Shown: positions 45,930 through 58,900 of the stretch, in pieces
Layout of the letters: each line of letters begins with the position of its first letter
How positions within the stretch are numbered: the stretch's first letter is position 1
The notes under the pieces: model-generated
The model's database searches: none
What the model saw: the letters and a program-made list of their open reading frames with translations, nothing else
What the model was told of the DNA's origin: nothing
Program-made: the position numbers and the translations under genes
Assembly: GCA_019614645.1 (NCBI GenBank)
Contig: JABWDB010000011.1
Coordinates: 2,219,501-2,283,500, forward strand
Reading direction: 5' to 3'
DNA length: 64,000 nucleotides
Origin: Stratiolaelaps scimitus
Taxonomy: Eukaryota; Arthropoda; Arachnida; Mesostigmata; Laelapidae

Positions 45930-46307
45930 ATGTCCGGACGCGGAAAGGGAGGCAAGTCGAAGACGAAGGCTAAGACCAGGTCTTCCAGGGCGGGACTTCA
46001 ATTCCCCGTGGGCCGTATCCACCGTCTGCTTCGCAAGGGCAACTACGCCGAACGTGTGGGAGCTGGTGCCCCAGTGTACCTTGCTGCCGTCTTGGAGTAC
46101 CTTGCCGCTGAAGTTCTCGAGTTGGCTGGCAATGCCGCTCGTGACAACAAAAAGACTAGGATCATTCCCCGTCACCTTCAGTTGGCCATCCGTAACGACG
46201 AGGAGTTGAACAAACTTCTCTCTGGAGTTACCATCGCTCAGGGTGGTGTGTTGCCGAACATCCAGGCTGTCCTTCTCCCCAAGAAGACCGAGAAGGCCCA
46301 GGCCTAA
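45930..46307 (+). CDS. Histone H2A, unit 3
   Basis: 125 aa, same protein as the other units. A 230-codon open frame runs antisense across it (45693-46385), a by-product of codon choice. Confidence 0.98.
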   Translation: MSGRGKGGKSKTKAKTRSSRAGLQFPVGRIHRLLRKGNYAERVGAGAPVYLAAVLEYLAAEVLELAGNAARDNKKTRIIPRHLQLAIRNDEELNKLLSGVTIAQGGVLPNIQAVLLPKKTEKAQA

Positions 46308-46336
46308 GACAGTCGAGTCTGCTTGTAAAAAAAAAC

Positions 46337-46352
46337 GGCCCTTTTCAGGGCC
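46337..46352 (+). other. Histone mRNA 3' stem-loop, H2A unit 3
   Basis: GGCCCTTTTCAGGGCC. Confidence 0.95.
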
Positions 46353-46800
46353 ACCACATATTACAAGATCAAACACTAATAGCATTGTTTATTATTTATA
46401 TTAATCTGTACATAGTGCATATTAATGCGTATTAGAACAAATCTACAAAAAATATTGGTTAAGGTTCATATGCATCATCATATCACACATGAAAAGATAA
46501 TTTGTTTTTCAACACAGGTTCATCCTGACAAAAATGACTAGCTTGCCCGTTTCGACTATTTTTTCTAATTATTTGGCTAAGATGATTCAAAAAGCACAAC
46601 GCAGTGAATTGTGAAAGCAGAAACTAAAAAAATATAGAAGCATTAACCATTATTTCAGCAGTTGATACGTTCCCATTGCCTATGAGGGTATGAGTTAACT
46701 ATTAATCTATATGTCCAACTCAGTTTGCGATTGAGATTTCGGTAAGAGGGGAGTCGAGTTTCGGCGGGCAGTTGGGCCCTTCGGTCATTGAATCAGAAAA

Positions 46801-46814
46801 TTTGGCGCGCAAAA
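46801..46814. promoter_or_regulatory. E2F-type site in H2A-H4 spacer, unit 3
   Basis: TTTGGCGCGCAAAA, identical to the sites in units 1 and 2. Confidence 0.5.
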
Positions 46815-46992
46815 GGGCGCCTTATTTTTCTCCGCACCGTTCGACTCAAACCGACCGTTAGTTAATCTGACAGTTGAATCTGTGCATTCTTAATACAATT
46901 ATAATTTAGCTGGTACTATAATAGTGGAAACATATATTTTGCAACAGCAGAGATTTTAGGAGGCAATTCTAGAGACACTGTTGGTTATATTT

Positions 46993-47182
46993 AGTTTACG
47001 CTTATGTTAGCTAAGCTCTAGGGAAGAGATAGACTCTCGACAGAGGATGGTTTTAGCAGGCAGAGGCGTTTTGTCATCCACGTCAACCCTGCACTGGATC
47101 GGCCCACTTTCATGAAGATTCGAATATCTCTGGTGGTGTCCGCGCATTTGAAGAAAATTTCCTTCTCTCAAAAAAAAAGTTT
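46993..47182 (+). mobile_element. SINE-like element copy 4 in histone spacer, unit 3
   Basis: Same position, A tail and AGTTT duplication as in unit 2 and only a few differences. This shows one insertion that was later copied between units. Confidence 0.85.
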
Positions 47183-47422
47183 GAAGCTGGCTATAACAAT
47201 ATTGCCTTGTATATCGGTCACACAAGGAACTTTCACTTCTCGGGATTCTCGATAACTGTTAGATCAGCAGATCTTAGATAGTCCTCGTCACCATTCTGAA
47301 TTCGTGTTGTGGGTCAGCTTGAAATGCACAAACCTTAAATTACCACATTTGGCATATTTTTCGAATACCATTTGATTAGTTGCGGGTTGCTTCAAAGCGG
47401 ATTTGATCTTTCAATACTTGGT

Positions 47423-47438
47423 GGCCCTGAAAAGGGCC
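47423..47438 (-). other. Histone mRNA 3' stem-loop, H4 unit 3
   Basis: GGCCCTTTTCAGGGCC on the minus strand. Confidence 0.95.
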
Positions 47439-47492
47439 GTTTTTTTTTGCAAAAGTTATGAACCTTTTGATGGTTGAAAGCAGGCTGAGTTC

Positions 47493-47846
<354 letters not shown>

Positions 47847-47997
47847 TCAGCAGGCCACTCTTATAAGCCTCGAAGGCACCCGCATGTGCTGGCGAGCTTA
47901 TTTCACCCTCTCCCCACGGCGCTTAGACAAAAGCTAACTCAAGGAGTTTCAGTTTCGGAGCAAGCCGCGAGGTGGCGCTTCCGTGGTTGCCCGCTAG

Positions 47998-48474
<477 letters not shown>

Positions 48475-48504
48475 AAAGCTACGAAGCCAATATTTGAAAA
48501 AAAC

Positions 48505-48520
48505 GGCCCTTTTCAGGGCC
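48505..48520 (+). other. Histone mRNA 3' stem-loop, H3 unit 3
   Basis: GGCCCTTTTCAGGGCC. Confidence 0.95.
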
Positions 48521-49457
48521 ACCTACCTCTATGAGATCAAACATTCTAGGCAATGCAACTAGCAATATATTAAGCAATAATATACACGGGTCACACCAAT
48601 ATAGAAAGTACATTTAGATTGGGCTCAAATGTTTCGTAAATATACGATATCTCTCTATATAATAGATTCATTAAATAGAGACGTTGGTCTCCGACCTACA
48701 GCGTATATGCCCATGAGTTCAACCTATTCGCAGCTCAGCAAGCTGTGAACCTGACTCTCCTAAAGCGGTTCACTATTGTACATTTTGAGTGCCCAATCTC
48801 AATGTCATTATATTTAATGCCATCTGTTCGTGGCATATAATGAATATCATTCCATTTCCAATGATTCACTTTCATCTGATTGGTCTTTAAAACTGTGCGA
48901 ACTAGAATCTTTGCAGCATTTTGATTATTAAAAGGTGTATATTAGATAAATATCATTCTAATCTAATACATGCATTGCAAGTTACGCCTGTCGACTAAAA
49001 TATACCCATCTCCTCCTAGAACACCTCCGAGTACATTCAATGCCTATACAAACTAATAGGCTGGGGCCATGCAGTTTTTTTTTTGGTTAAAATTAGGTAA
49101 TAAGAGGGCTACAATGCGGTAATTGAAACGGAGCGACAATTATGAATGCATAATACATAGTAACGGGATTCATACAGCAGAGCAATAAGACCAATAAATT
49201 ATAGGGGTTCCAACCGACCAGTGTGAGGTACAGCCCTATGGGTCTGCATGATGCGGAGCTTTCAGAGACAGGAATGAAGCACTACCTCAGCATAGATGGC
49301 CGCAGCATTAACAATGGATTAGGGTGTTCATGTGTGATGAACCTCATTAGCACAAATATAGAGTGGTGTTAGCCACACGGTCGCTGTACTTATTATAGTA
49401 TATTATAATATAATCATTCAGCATAAGTAATTAAATAAAGAAAGTCATAAAAACCGA
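48521..49457. other. Spacer after the last complete quartet
   Basis: The first 380 bases match the spacer after unit 1, and 48958-49130 matches 39754-39935. The remainder is diverged. No coding gene is seen. Confidence 0.7.
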
Positions 49458-49528
49458 GGTTTCACCGAGATTCGAACTGGGATTGCTGTATTCAAAGTTC
49501 AGAGTGCTAACCATTACACCATGGAACC
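49458..49528 (-). pseudogene. tRNA-Gln pseudogene
   Basis: Full-length copy of the 40289-40360 tRNA with anticodon TTG kept, but with mismatches in the acceptor stem, anticodon stem and T stem. A partial second copy follows (GAGTGCTAAACACTACACTATGG). Confidence 0.75.
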
Positions 49529-49779
49529 GAGTGCTAAACACTACACTATGGAAATATATAAGTTTTATCTCGTACCAAAATTAGCCAGGTACAAATAATG
49601 ATTTTTGGTTAATTAATGAGGACAATTTCAGGCAATGGTGGAAAGGTGATATTGAGCCTGGATATTCATCGGTTACAAGCGCATATGTGATGCGGTTCCT
49701 TAAAACACGAGTCAGGTGCCGACAGGGGGTCAATCCCGGTACATTTTTTAAAGACGTATCGTATTCAATGCATCGAGTG

Positions 49780-49989
49780 ATTTGATCTTTCTGAAATTGG
49801 TGGCCTTCTCCTTCCACTCTTGTGTATAAAATACTGTGCGCATCACTGTTGGTGATCTGCGGTTCCAGAGCTCGCAAGCTTTGTATCTTCAGGAGACATC
49901 CCAGGCTTACCTTGTTTGTTCGAGAGCAATAATCTGTGCGTCAGTTACGCCAAGCATGCCACCATCATATCCAAGGACATCCAGCGCGC
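49780..49989 (+). pseudogene. Chimeric histone remnant: H2B 3' flank fused to truncated H3
   Basis: TGATCTTTCTGAAATTGGTGGCC at 49780-49805 is the 3' flank of an H2B gene. It runs directly into a decayed H3 promoter (TGTATAAAATAC), and then, skipping the first 80 codons, into H3 sequence from DLRFQSS at 49854. The rest carries frameshifts and substitutions. This is a recombination scar at the right edge of the array. Confidence 0.8.
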
Positions 49990-50471
49990 AGGGTCCTTGG
50001 ATCCGTAACTGTGCCAGCGAGCGAGTTCACATCATCATATGGGTGGAATCTCGAATCGGCGGGAGTCAACAGGTGGCCAGAGAACGATGAATTACGCGAG
50101 CTAATGCTGTCGAGTCGAGTCTACTCTCTTATCCAACATTGTAGTAGAAGGTTTGGTATTATAGTATTAGATACCTAGGCGAGCACGCCCTCTTCACTGC
50201 TAACTTCCCCGAAGGGGTGTACCACAGGCTGATCCGCGCCACCAGGGGACAAGCGTGCAGGATCCTTCCTTCTGCAGGGCCTTTTCTCTCGCCGTGCCAG
50301 GGGATAATGTCATCGCCTCCCTCCGGGGTGACTATGACCGCCTCGGCCTGACATCCCGTCTCTTCCCATCCATATATCTTCTCAAATGCATAATACTGAT
50401 TTTTCGACAATAGAACTTCTACCTAATAGAAGAACGCCAAGCTTAGGTTCGCAAACACGACCTGTGCGTTT

Positions 50472-50673
50472 TTATTGATCAGTTGTGTCAGTGACGCGAA
50501 CCTCAGGAATGGTCACACCTTGCTGACGCAGCGCATCGTGAAATCCGCGGTAGAGTCGAATATTGATCAGATCAAGGATCTGGGGCAGGATACGGCGCAT
50601 AATCTGCTCCCGGAAAAGTTGGTTTCGCTCCGCGTTGAGACCCAAAGACTCATAATACACACTGCCTTTTATG
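50472..50673 (-). CDS. Secreted protein gene, exon 4 (terminal)
   Basis: Acceptor GGCAACAACAG. It encodes IKGSVYYESLGLNAERN through the C-terminal VTDTTDQ, followed by TAA. Confidence 0.75.
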
Positions 50674-53437
50674 CTGTTGTTGCCAACAGTAACAGCGGCA
50701 AAACCAGAGTATAACAACAAAAACAAAACGAATATTCAACAGTTCAATAAGCGAAATATCAAAGTTCTGGGCAACCGGCTCCCATCTTTCAGCGATGCTG
50801 TTTGGTGCTGCTGCCTTTTTTTCGGTTACTGAATAATCACTACAGACGTGTGGATAAACCAGAGATCATGCATTTTTCTACTGGCTTGTCATTAGCATCA
50901 ACTGAGTTTGCTATACTTGCGCGCTACCTTCTGCCTTATTTATAAGAGCTTATCTCAAGATAAGGACAAAGTCAACTCGAGTGATAGTAGAAAGAGAGAG
51001 AGAGAGGGAGTCTACAAGCAGTAGAAATTGACTTACGTGTCAACGGCGAGCGCGTTCATGAGAGGTCTGCTTTCACCTGATTGGATCTGTCTGGCTTCAA
51101 AGATAAGCGACGAACCCGAAAAATCCGCGGTGATAACAGGGTGGGCGATATCCCCGCGGAGATTGAATCCCTTCACTGACGAAGCGTATGAAGCCTTTAG
51201 CGAGTCGATGTCGAGCTTGCAGGATATCTAGTGAAAAATGTCGTTATATAGCAAGAATAATATAAATTATATCGAGGAATTGGAGCACATCAGCGATGCT
51301 AGATGATTACTAAATAATATAGCGGAATTTATAGGCAAATATCGGAATATTTATTGTCACTGTAGTTTTGAGTGACAATTCTCTAACAGAGGCTATTTGT
51401 TTTGCAAATGCTTATTATGCAAATGTCTACTTGATTCACGACAAAAATAGTCGTGTTTGCTCATGTATGACATCCGTGAGGTGTCAAGCTCAACATCTCG
51501 TTCAAAAACATAAAAGTATCAATGAGATTCTTGGTTGGATTCATGAGAGTTTCGAACCCCAATATATGACACATGCTAACCAGGACGGTTTATATTTGAG
51601 AATTTATCAAAAAAGTTATTTTTATTATTATTGATGGTACTAGCCATTAACAATCAAATAAGCCACAACGACGTGCTACTTGTGTAATATGTGAGACAAT
51701 TAGCACGTGTTCTTAACGATGTTCATTAGATATCCTAAAATTGTATCATGTAAGAACCCAGATAATTTATTCAAACATACAATAATTAGGAATCATTTGG
51801 AGGGAGGGATTAGTTGGGGACCAGAGCCGAGGCCGACATTGTCCCGAGGAAGGCGATGATATTGCCTCTCTGCCTCACAGCGAGGGACAGGCGTTATGTC
51901 ACCTGTCTCTCCTGTCTCCAACTATAACTTTGCTAATTATTGTCTAGTTAATGTTGTGCAATCATTATTAATTAAGAATGATTCTCTGAAAGCCTCGGTT
52001 TCTCAGATTTTGTGAAATGAGGAACTCTACACATATCCATACCGTACGACCTGAAAGTAACATTTGCGATCACGATCGAGTTATCAGATAAATTGTAATA
52101 AATAGCATAGAACGATAATGATCTGCTCAAAAGTAAGGGAGAAAGATAGGCAGGCAAATCTCGTATTAATATTCATGACATACAGTAATGCGAAATAAAT
52201 AGAAAGTAATACACACATATATATAAATATATATATATATATAAAAAAAAATGAAAATGCATATAAGTGAGACTTGTAGCAGTTATATTATACCTTTGAA
52301 TAAAGTGTTTGTTATTATTATATATATATATATATAATTTATATAGTTGAGTAATGGGAACACAATGCCTTACCACAGCGTAACGGCCATCGGCGAACGT
52401 CGGTTTGCAATCACCTTTCCGCCTGACGCCCAGAAGTCCTGTGACAGATCCCTGAGTAAAATTCGCTTGAAGGTCCCGATGTGTCGGAAGAACACCACCA
52501 AGAAGCTTTTTCCGAATGAAACAGGAGAAGTCCCGAATTCGCTCAGCGCGATCAGACAACACCCTTGGTAGCTGGGTTTCGATAAGGTCGTCAAGGAACT
52601 CGTTGGCTTCCAAGCGAGAACTCATCGCCACTGGCCGGGACGCATTGAAGCGAACAGAAGTTGTCGGACTATATATATTATGAGGTGGCTTGAGTACCTG
52701 CTACTACGGGATGACTTGCTCCTACGTTACGAGTATTATGACTATTATACGTTCTGTTAGCAGTGAGAGGTTTTGGCATCGCGTGGTAATCCAATAACTG
52801 ATATTCAACATTTCGCTTAACTCCATTGACACAGAAACAGCTGAAACACGTTTCGATGTAGAGTGATGCAGCCACTTGTATGGGGTCGTTTTTCTCACAG
52901 TTGACCCTTATTTGCCCTTCACGGCAGGCCGCTCGGTACCGCTGGAGAGCATTATCTAGTGAGAAGTCTCTCTATCTACTATTCATACAGAATTAGCGGT
53001 AGGCACAGACAGATATACCAGCATCGCAAGCGTGGGTCAAGGCAATACGCGTAGCCTATCGTCTGATTATTGATAATATTATTATTACTATTTGCAACTG
53101 GGTATAATATAAAATACAATGCTAGACTCCTAGTGGACTAATACCGAACTCTCTTAATTTTCAGCTAAGAGCGGCCATTCCTTTAAGGCCCTGCCATGCC
53201 GATCGTGCTGGACCTTCCCCAACGGAGCCTGCGACGATCTACTCAAAAAATAACGTGTCCGCATCGAGACAAAAAATGTGTGCCTCTCAAAATAAGCAAA
53301 TACATTAATTCATTGTTCATTTATACATTCGACCAAGTGCACGAATAATTGAACTCACGGATATCATCCATGTCCGATGCCAACGCTATGCCTACCAGCG
53401 CAGCACTAACAAGCAATACAATGTGAACGTGCGCCAT
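50472..53437 (-). CDS. Secreted protein, possible BPI/JHBP-fold (mite group 7-like), spliced
   Basis: Four exons (53359-53437, 52374-52630, 51037-51227, 50472-50673) join in frame to 242 aa. Residues 1-20 (MAHVHIVLLVSAALVGIALA) form a signal peptide. The mature part begins with an amphipathic helix (EANEFLDDLIETQLPRVLSD). It continues with alternating strand-like stretches and three Cys, then ends in a long helix (LFREQIMRRILPQILDLI). This layout and length resemble arthropod lipid-binding proteins of the juvenile-hormone-binding and mite group 7 allergen type. I see no decisive motif, so the family call is tentative. It has no membrane segment beyond the signal. AATAAA overlaps the stop codon (50471-50476). 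Confidence 0.72.
51037..51227 (-). CDS. Secreted protein gene, exon 3
   Basis: Acceptor TTTTCACTAG, donor GTAAGT. It encodes ISCKLDIDSLKASYASSV through ALAVDT. Confidence 0.78.
51777..51945 (+). mobile_element. MITE-like repeat (family B), full copy
   Basis: The left end ATACAATAATTAG (51777-51789) faces an inverted CTAATTATTGT (51933-51943). The body shares GGCCGACATTGTCCCGAGGA with the other copies. It lies in intron 2 of the secreted-protein gene. Confidence 0.7.
52208..52240. repeat. (AT)n microsatellite
   Basis: AT alternation with one AAAT break. Confidence 0.85.
52374..52630 (-). CDS. Secreted protein gene, exon 2
   Basis: Acceptor CGGCCAG, donor GTAAGG. It encodes AMSSRLEANEFLDDL through CKPTFADGRYAV. 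Confidence 0.78.
53359..53437 (-). CDS. Secreted protein gene, exon 1 (signal peptide)
   Basis: The start codon follows CTGACGGAAAAAA, and the exon encodes the signal peptide and SDMDDI. The donor GTGAGT leaves one base of a split codon. Confidence 0.75.
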
Positions 53438-55845
53438 TTTTTTCCGTCAGAACACCGGGAGCCACCACACACGGCTGCGCGAGCTTCGGGATACCTGCGG
53501 CTCAGCGCTTGCTCTTCTTAACGTTACTGCCTATGAACTGCCGCGTCGCCGGGCGTGAGTAGCGCTTGCCTTGCAACCTGCTTTTGACCCCGGTGGTTTG
53601 CTGCGATCTACAGCATCGACACGCAGTTCCGCCCAGGAGGACCCTCCATCCGCTCATTCTGGATGAAGCACTTAGACACCCGTAGGGAAGGAGATACCAT
53701 GAAGCAGCGCGAACAGCGTAGTGGTAGTAGTATTGAAAGGGTGACGAGATGGATGGCTTGCTCTTGCCACTCGCATCGATCGTCTCTTTTCCGCCGTTTC
53801 ATTGACAATCTATAGCTATGGAGGACCCCGTGTCGAATTGGCAGGGAGGGCGAGATAGTAGTGGGGACGTTGAAGGACAATGCTAGCGCCTCGGGGAGGA
53901 GAGATGTAATTAGCAATTTTGGTGCACCTGAGTCCTGCCCACGCAGGTATATGAACGCGGATTCGGTATCTATTTATATGGGGCGTGCAAGGTCTCAGCG
54001 TGAAAAAAGCATAGAACCAGTCTTGACAAATGTTACCTCCGTAGAATGTCTTTAATTTAAAATATACCCGAAATAATATATATTTTAATTGCAGTGTCTG
54101 CTTAGCTTAGGTTTTTGGCCCAAGCGGGCGGTGTGTATATCTCTCTCTCCATCTCTCTCGCTCTGTTCACTGTTGTAAAATTCTATACTTGACAACATTT
54201 ATTTCTGCCATAAGAACAAGATGGAATTAGCATTAGCCTGGTCACTCTATCCTCATGTATGGAGTGCCGAAATTTATCGTTGGTAACAATGGCAGTCATG
54301 TTTGTATGTGTGTGTTCCTTCGAGTACATCCGGTCCAAGTGCAGACTCCTGTCATCCTTAGCTAGGGAGATAAGCGGGTCGATTTCGCGTTACTGTGCTG
54401 GATACTCATCTTCAAAAATCTGAATACAAAGGACACACGACGCTAACGGCGTTCCATTCGAGACGCCGTTACCGTCAACTACGGCCGCCCTGCAAACGTC
54501 CATGCACTTTGCGTCCTGCGTCTCGTTGCGTCCTGCAACGTACATGGATAGTAAAGAAGGTTGAATGGACGTTGCCAGGATCTTGACCAGGTGAACCACG
54601 GTGATTTCTAAGAACTGACTAGTTAGATCCATGCGCTGTATCCATGCGTCGTGACCTTCAAGACTCGAATGCAATTTGCGGATATGTTGATTGAGGGCAG
54701 ATCGGTACGGCAAAGATGTGATACGCATTGCTCAAAACACGCTACTGGAGTGACAGCCAACCAGGCGACAAAAGTGACCTGCGACCTGAGATGTACGTTC
54801 CCAGAAGTAGCCAATAGTTCTTCCCAGTACTGTCATCGGTGCCATCTCGGTCAACAATTCGTATTTCCATATTTATTAGGTTGTTACACTGGATATGAAT
54901 ATACCTTCTCCAATTATTACTTCTTGTTATGTACTATAAGGTGTGGGAGCTATCCAATCTGGAGAATTGGTAAAACGCTCATATATATATATTATTTTTT
55001 CACACTTTTCATGCGAGTGTACTCTCGACTCGCCGAGCGAGAACGGCAACCGCCAGCTTTAACCAAGCATGGAGAAGATAACCAAGCAACATTTAAGATC
55101 AACAGGAGAACTTGTAACCGAACGACGCTGCGTCATGTACAATAGCAAATCGAGAACATAAGAAATAAATGTGTACATTATATATATAATTTTTGACCAT
55201 GATTGTGCGTCCTGAAATATACAATAATTAGAGAAATAGTCTCGAATAGAAGAGGCAATGGAATATGTTGCAGAACCATTATCGGCAACGCCTGTCCCTC
55301 GCTGTGCAGAGAGGCAATGTCATCGCCTTTCTCGGGACAATGTCGGCGTCGCCCCCGGTTCCCAGCTAATCCCCCCCGCAAATGTCCCTAGCAACAATTC
55401 CTAATTATTGCATGTTTGAATAAATTAGCCGTTATACATTATTGGCCAATGAAGAGCTAGACATCGTTCTCCGTCAAAATATACCCGGTGCAACGAAGGG
55501 GTAGGCAGCTCACTGCTAATTCTCAAGTCTCGTTACTGTGTCTTTCAATCGCGATGGCCGTTAAAAACACATTGTACACGAATCATTAACTCGAACACAG
55601 TTCCAATCCAAGGCAACTCTTGCGAAGTTAACACCCATAGGAGAACGTTGACCTATACGAATTGCCGAGAGTAATTTCAGTTTCCGGAAGAGCCTCCCTT
55701 TTTAATCGACAAAACGACGACCATCAGTTCGACCACTTGTTGTAAACCGAATCTCTAGTTTGCCCACACCTACGCAACGCTGTCACGGTCGCCGTGCGTG
55801 TTCACGTTTAATTCTCAATGATGAATTGCCGCCTATCCTAGGCAA
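53438..55845. other. Intergenic region with weak ORFs and a MITE-like repeat
   Basis: Two overlapping ORFs (plus 54651-55145, 164 codons; minus 54390-54728, 112 codons) have protein-like composition but no domain, and no splice signals I can link. A family B repeat sits at 55219-55413. I call no gene here. Confidence 0.5.
55219..55413 (-). mobile_element. MITE-like repeat (family B), full copy, reverse
   Basis: The terminal inverted repeats ATACAATAATTAG (55219-55231) and CTAATTATTGCAT (55401-55413) differ by one base. The body contains AACGCCTGTCCCTCGCTGTG and ACAATGTCGGC, shared in reverse with the copies at 40069 and 51777. No ORF is present. Confidence 0.75.
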
Positions 55846-55848
55846 ATC

Positions 55849-55855
55849 TATAAAA
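55849..55855 (+). promoter_or_regulatory. TATA box of the coiled-coil/QY-rich gene
   Basis: CTATAAAAGG, 64 bases upstream of the start codon at 55919. This gives a 5' UTR of roughly 35-40 bases. Confidence 0.7.
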
Positions 55856-55918
55856 GGTCCTCGTCGCGAGTGGCCTCAGGCGGTTGTCAATCGGTTGTCA
55901 AATAGTAAAAACGAAGAG

Positions 55919-55922
55919 ATGG
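55919..55922 (+). CDS. Coiled-coil/QY gene, exon 1 coding part
   Basis: ATGG followed by the donor GTGAGT. Confidence 0.7.
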
Positions 55923-58900
55923 GTGAGTGCTAGCATTTGTGCAGGATTTCGGTGGAACAGAGCAGCTCTTGTACTGTGTGAGTTTGTGGATGAAATTGAA
56001 ATGGGGCAAGTTGTTCGTTCATTCGGGACGCGCGATGAAGCAATTTGTTGCATACTAACCTAGACACATTGAACATCGGCCGCTGACTCGGGCTCAGTTC
56101 AACGCGTTTGCCGAGCACTTGCCGAGCTATGCGAGAGTAGTCCCCCTACACTCGCTTGCTGCCGGTCAAGCGTTATAGCGTATAATAATCTAATAACAGC
56201 TAGTGGTGGAGTTCGGATTAACGTGCAGGTGAACATTTTGTGCCGCCGATTTAATTAACGTCTCGATGTTTATTGCTTTGGTGTTTTGCAGCATCGAACG
56301 CTCATATTGCAGGGTGAGTGCCAAAACCCTCCGTCCTTGCTTTGGTTGAGAGATGGAGCGTGATTGTCCTGTTATATTGCCGTCTTACACTGCTGAAAGC
56401 CGGAGGTCGCATTTAAAATCATTCATTAATTTACTACCAAGGGGACCAAGGGGATTCCGTCGTGGCTCGACCCGTCTCGTAGCTAGGTGCAGGACCCATG
56501 CGCGCGTTCACTCCGTTTCAGGATGAACTGTGGACACTTTCCACCACCAGTTTTCATATCTGGATGGGTATAGCGTACACTACGGCACGGCACGTGACCA
56601 AACCTTGCGAATCTTGGTTTGAATCGGACGCACACACGAGTTCGCCTTAACCTAAACTTGTTCTGTCATTTCGTTGTCCTGTTCGTCTGTGGCACATGTC
56701 CCGTTGTTGTTGCACGAATTACTTCCCTTCCATTGTAGTTACCTCGTCGCAGACTTCCAATTGCCGTTTTCTCGTTGTTCCAGTGGCTTGTATCGTTTCC
56801 CTGTTCAGTTATTCAGCTGCTGGGTCACGTAGTTCCGCTATAGTAATCATTACGTTAGCTCGTTACGGCCTAATTATTCTACTATTCTATCCCACCTAGT
56901 TCCAGCCACCTGTGACTCGTCAATTATTCCATTGCCTGATTGCGGCTATTTTGTAATCTCAAGGTAGAACTGCCATGAATTTGAAGAGGTTGTTGGACAG
57001 ATCCCCCTGGTAGAGTTTGGGAGACCGCTTCGTGTTGGCAAGGACAGTTCCAAAAATTTCAACATAACGTTTGGTGTAAAACACCGTCTTCAGTCCAATG
57101 GCCTAAGAGCCATATTTTGTCGATGCCTTCTGGACCCTGTCAAGCAAAAGACTCTCAACCCAGCGCGAAGTCCAGGCGCTGGTTCCCCCTCCCCGGAATT
57201 ATTTTCCGTAGGAATTATTACTCTACCCAAACATTACTCGTTTCCAAGCGGTGTAGTCAGATCAGTCAATTTTAGTTAGGCTTGATTTTAGGCCTGATTA
57301 CAATTGTCTACTGACCAGCAAGTCTTATTTTCCTTAAGCCAGCCGAGCAGAGGAAAAATCGCATGCATGCACTATTGATTCTTTAGCATAAGAGAATCTT
57401 GCATGCAATATTAATTCTATAGCATAGAGAATCTTTGATAATAATGTTCTTGCAGTGACGGAGCAATGTTAGGATACAAGGATGCCAGCGGGAACGTTGA
57501 GCAAGGACTCAAGGAGATGCTTGACAGGATTAATGGCCACCTTGACAAGCTTCATGACGGTTCGTTTTTCTGTATAATATAGAAGGCTTTCACAAAGATT
57601 CGTTTCTAGCGCGTCAGTTTCTGGATTTGTACTCGAATACGAGTAGACGCCTATTGTAGCACAAGCCCATCTACCATTGTTGTTGTCACTTTTTCTGTTC
57701 TGTTGTGTTCTGTTGTTCCTCAGAAATGATGGCTCGTTCTCTGAAGCGACGTGCCACGTTCCTATCGGAGTGCATCGAGGCAGAGGTCGTTCGCCAGGCA
57801 GATCTTATGCTTCAGCTGTCGCATCTTGATGAGGTCTTGAAGAGGTTAGTCTTTTCAGTCGACGTGAGGGGGGGGGGGTGCGATTTGATTTGCCATTCTA
57901 ATGATGGCCTGTAAGACAAACTGTATAAAATAAATGTTTTTATGTGTGCATTGTTAGTGACACAGTGTAAGATGGCGTTCGTTTGCTTCCAAATCGAATC
58001 TTCCCTAACTCTTGATCTTTACCATGACCGTACAGGCGACTAGAGCGTATGCATGCAGAACGCGGCGAGGCGCTGCCATCGACAGCTCCCGAGTCGACGG
58101 CGAGTCACGATGATGAGCTGCAGATTGAAGATTGCGTCGAAGATCAGGAGGTGGATGGTCAAACGGATGTGAGAGCTCCGTCAGGCGAGCGATTCCAGAA
58201 GGACGCCAGTCAGGACGCGCCCAGCAGCCCCAAGTCACTGATTGCTCAGCTCAGCCGAATGAGTTTCAGCGGTGCTCAGGAAAGCCGAAAGCCGGCGTCA
58301 GCCGATTGCGTCCGGGACGTTGACGACGAACGAGGCTTGGCATCCGAGTCTATACACACCTCTCCGGTTGCTGTCGTCCGCTTAGAGCCGGCTTCGCTGA
58401 GTAGTGACACCAAAACGAAAAGAGCTACTGCACCATCCGCCGCCGGCGCCGTCGCCGCCGCCGCCGCCGCCGTAGATACTAGCGTCGCCGGGCCCACGAA
58501 GGGCCGGTCAGTGGCCGCTCCCTCGAGCAGCAAGGCAGGCCAAGCCATTGCCGTCGCCGATACCGCCGCCCCAGCAGCAATGGCGCCGGTGGCAGGGGCG
58601 CCAGCGGCACCACAGCCGGCGGCCGTAGCCCAGCAAGCGGCGTCGCCGCAGCAGACGTACCAATCGCTCTACCTAAATCCATCGAATCTGTACGCGCTGA
58701 CGCCTCACACCGCCGGCAACGTAGCCAACACAAATACTATTGGTTACCTGGCGACCGAAGGCGGTGGGACAATCGATGCTTCTCAGCTGTCCGCGGCCCT
58801 TCTGCAAAATGGTGGCCAACTACCAGTGAACTACTGCACGACGGCAACCACAGCAAGTGCTGCAGACCCTGGCGTCGCAACTAATCATCAGGTCCCGGTG

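Noticed and set aside
45693..46385. 230-codon ORF antisense to H2A unit 3
   Set aside because: It is the mirror of H2A codon usage; units 1 and 2 have the same frame but shorter. The peptide has no independent conservation.
50159..50410. Minus-strand ORF downstream of the secreted-protein gene
   Set aside because: It resembles translated interspersed repeat; I could not assign a retrotransposon domain or define its ends.
54651..55145. 164-codon Cys-rich ORF on the plus strand
   Set aside because: No signal peptide, no known Cys pattern, and the second half is AT-rich Tyr/Ile sequence typical of translated microsatellite. An opposite-strand ORF overlaps its start.
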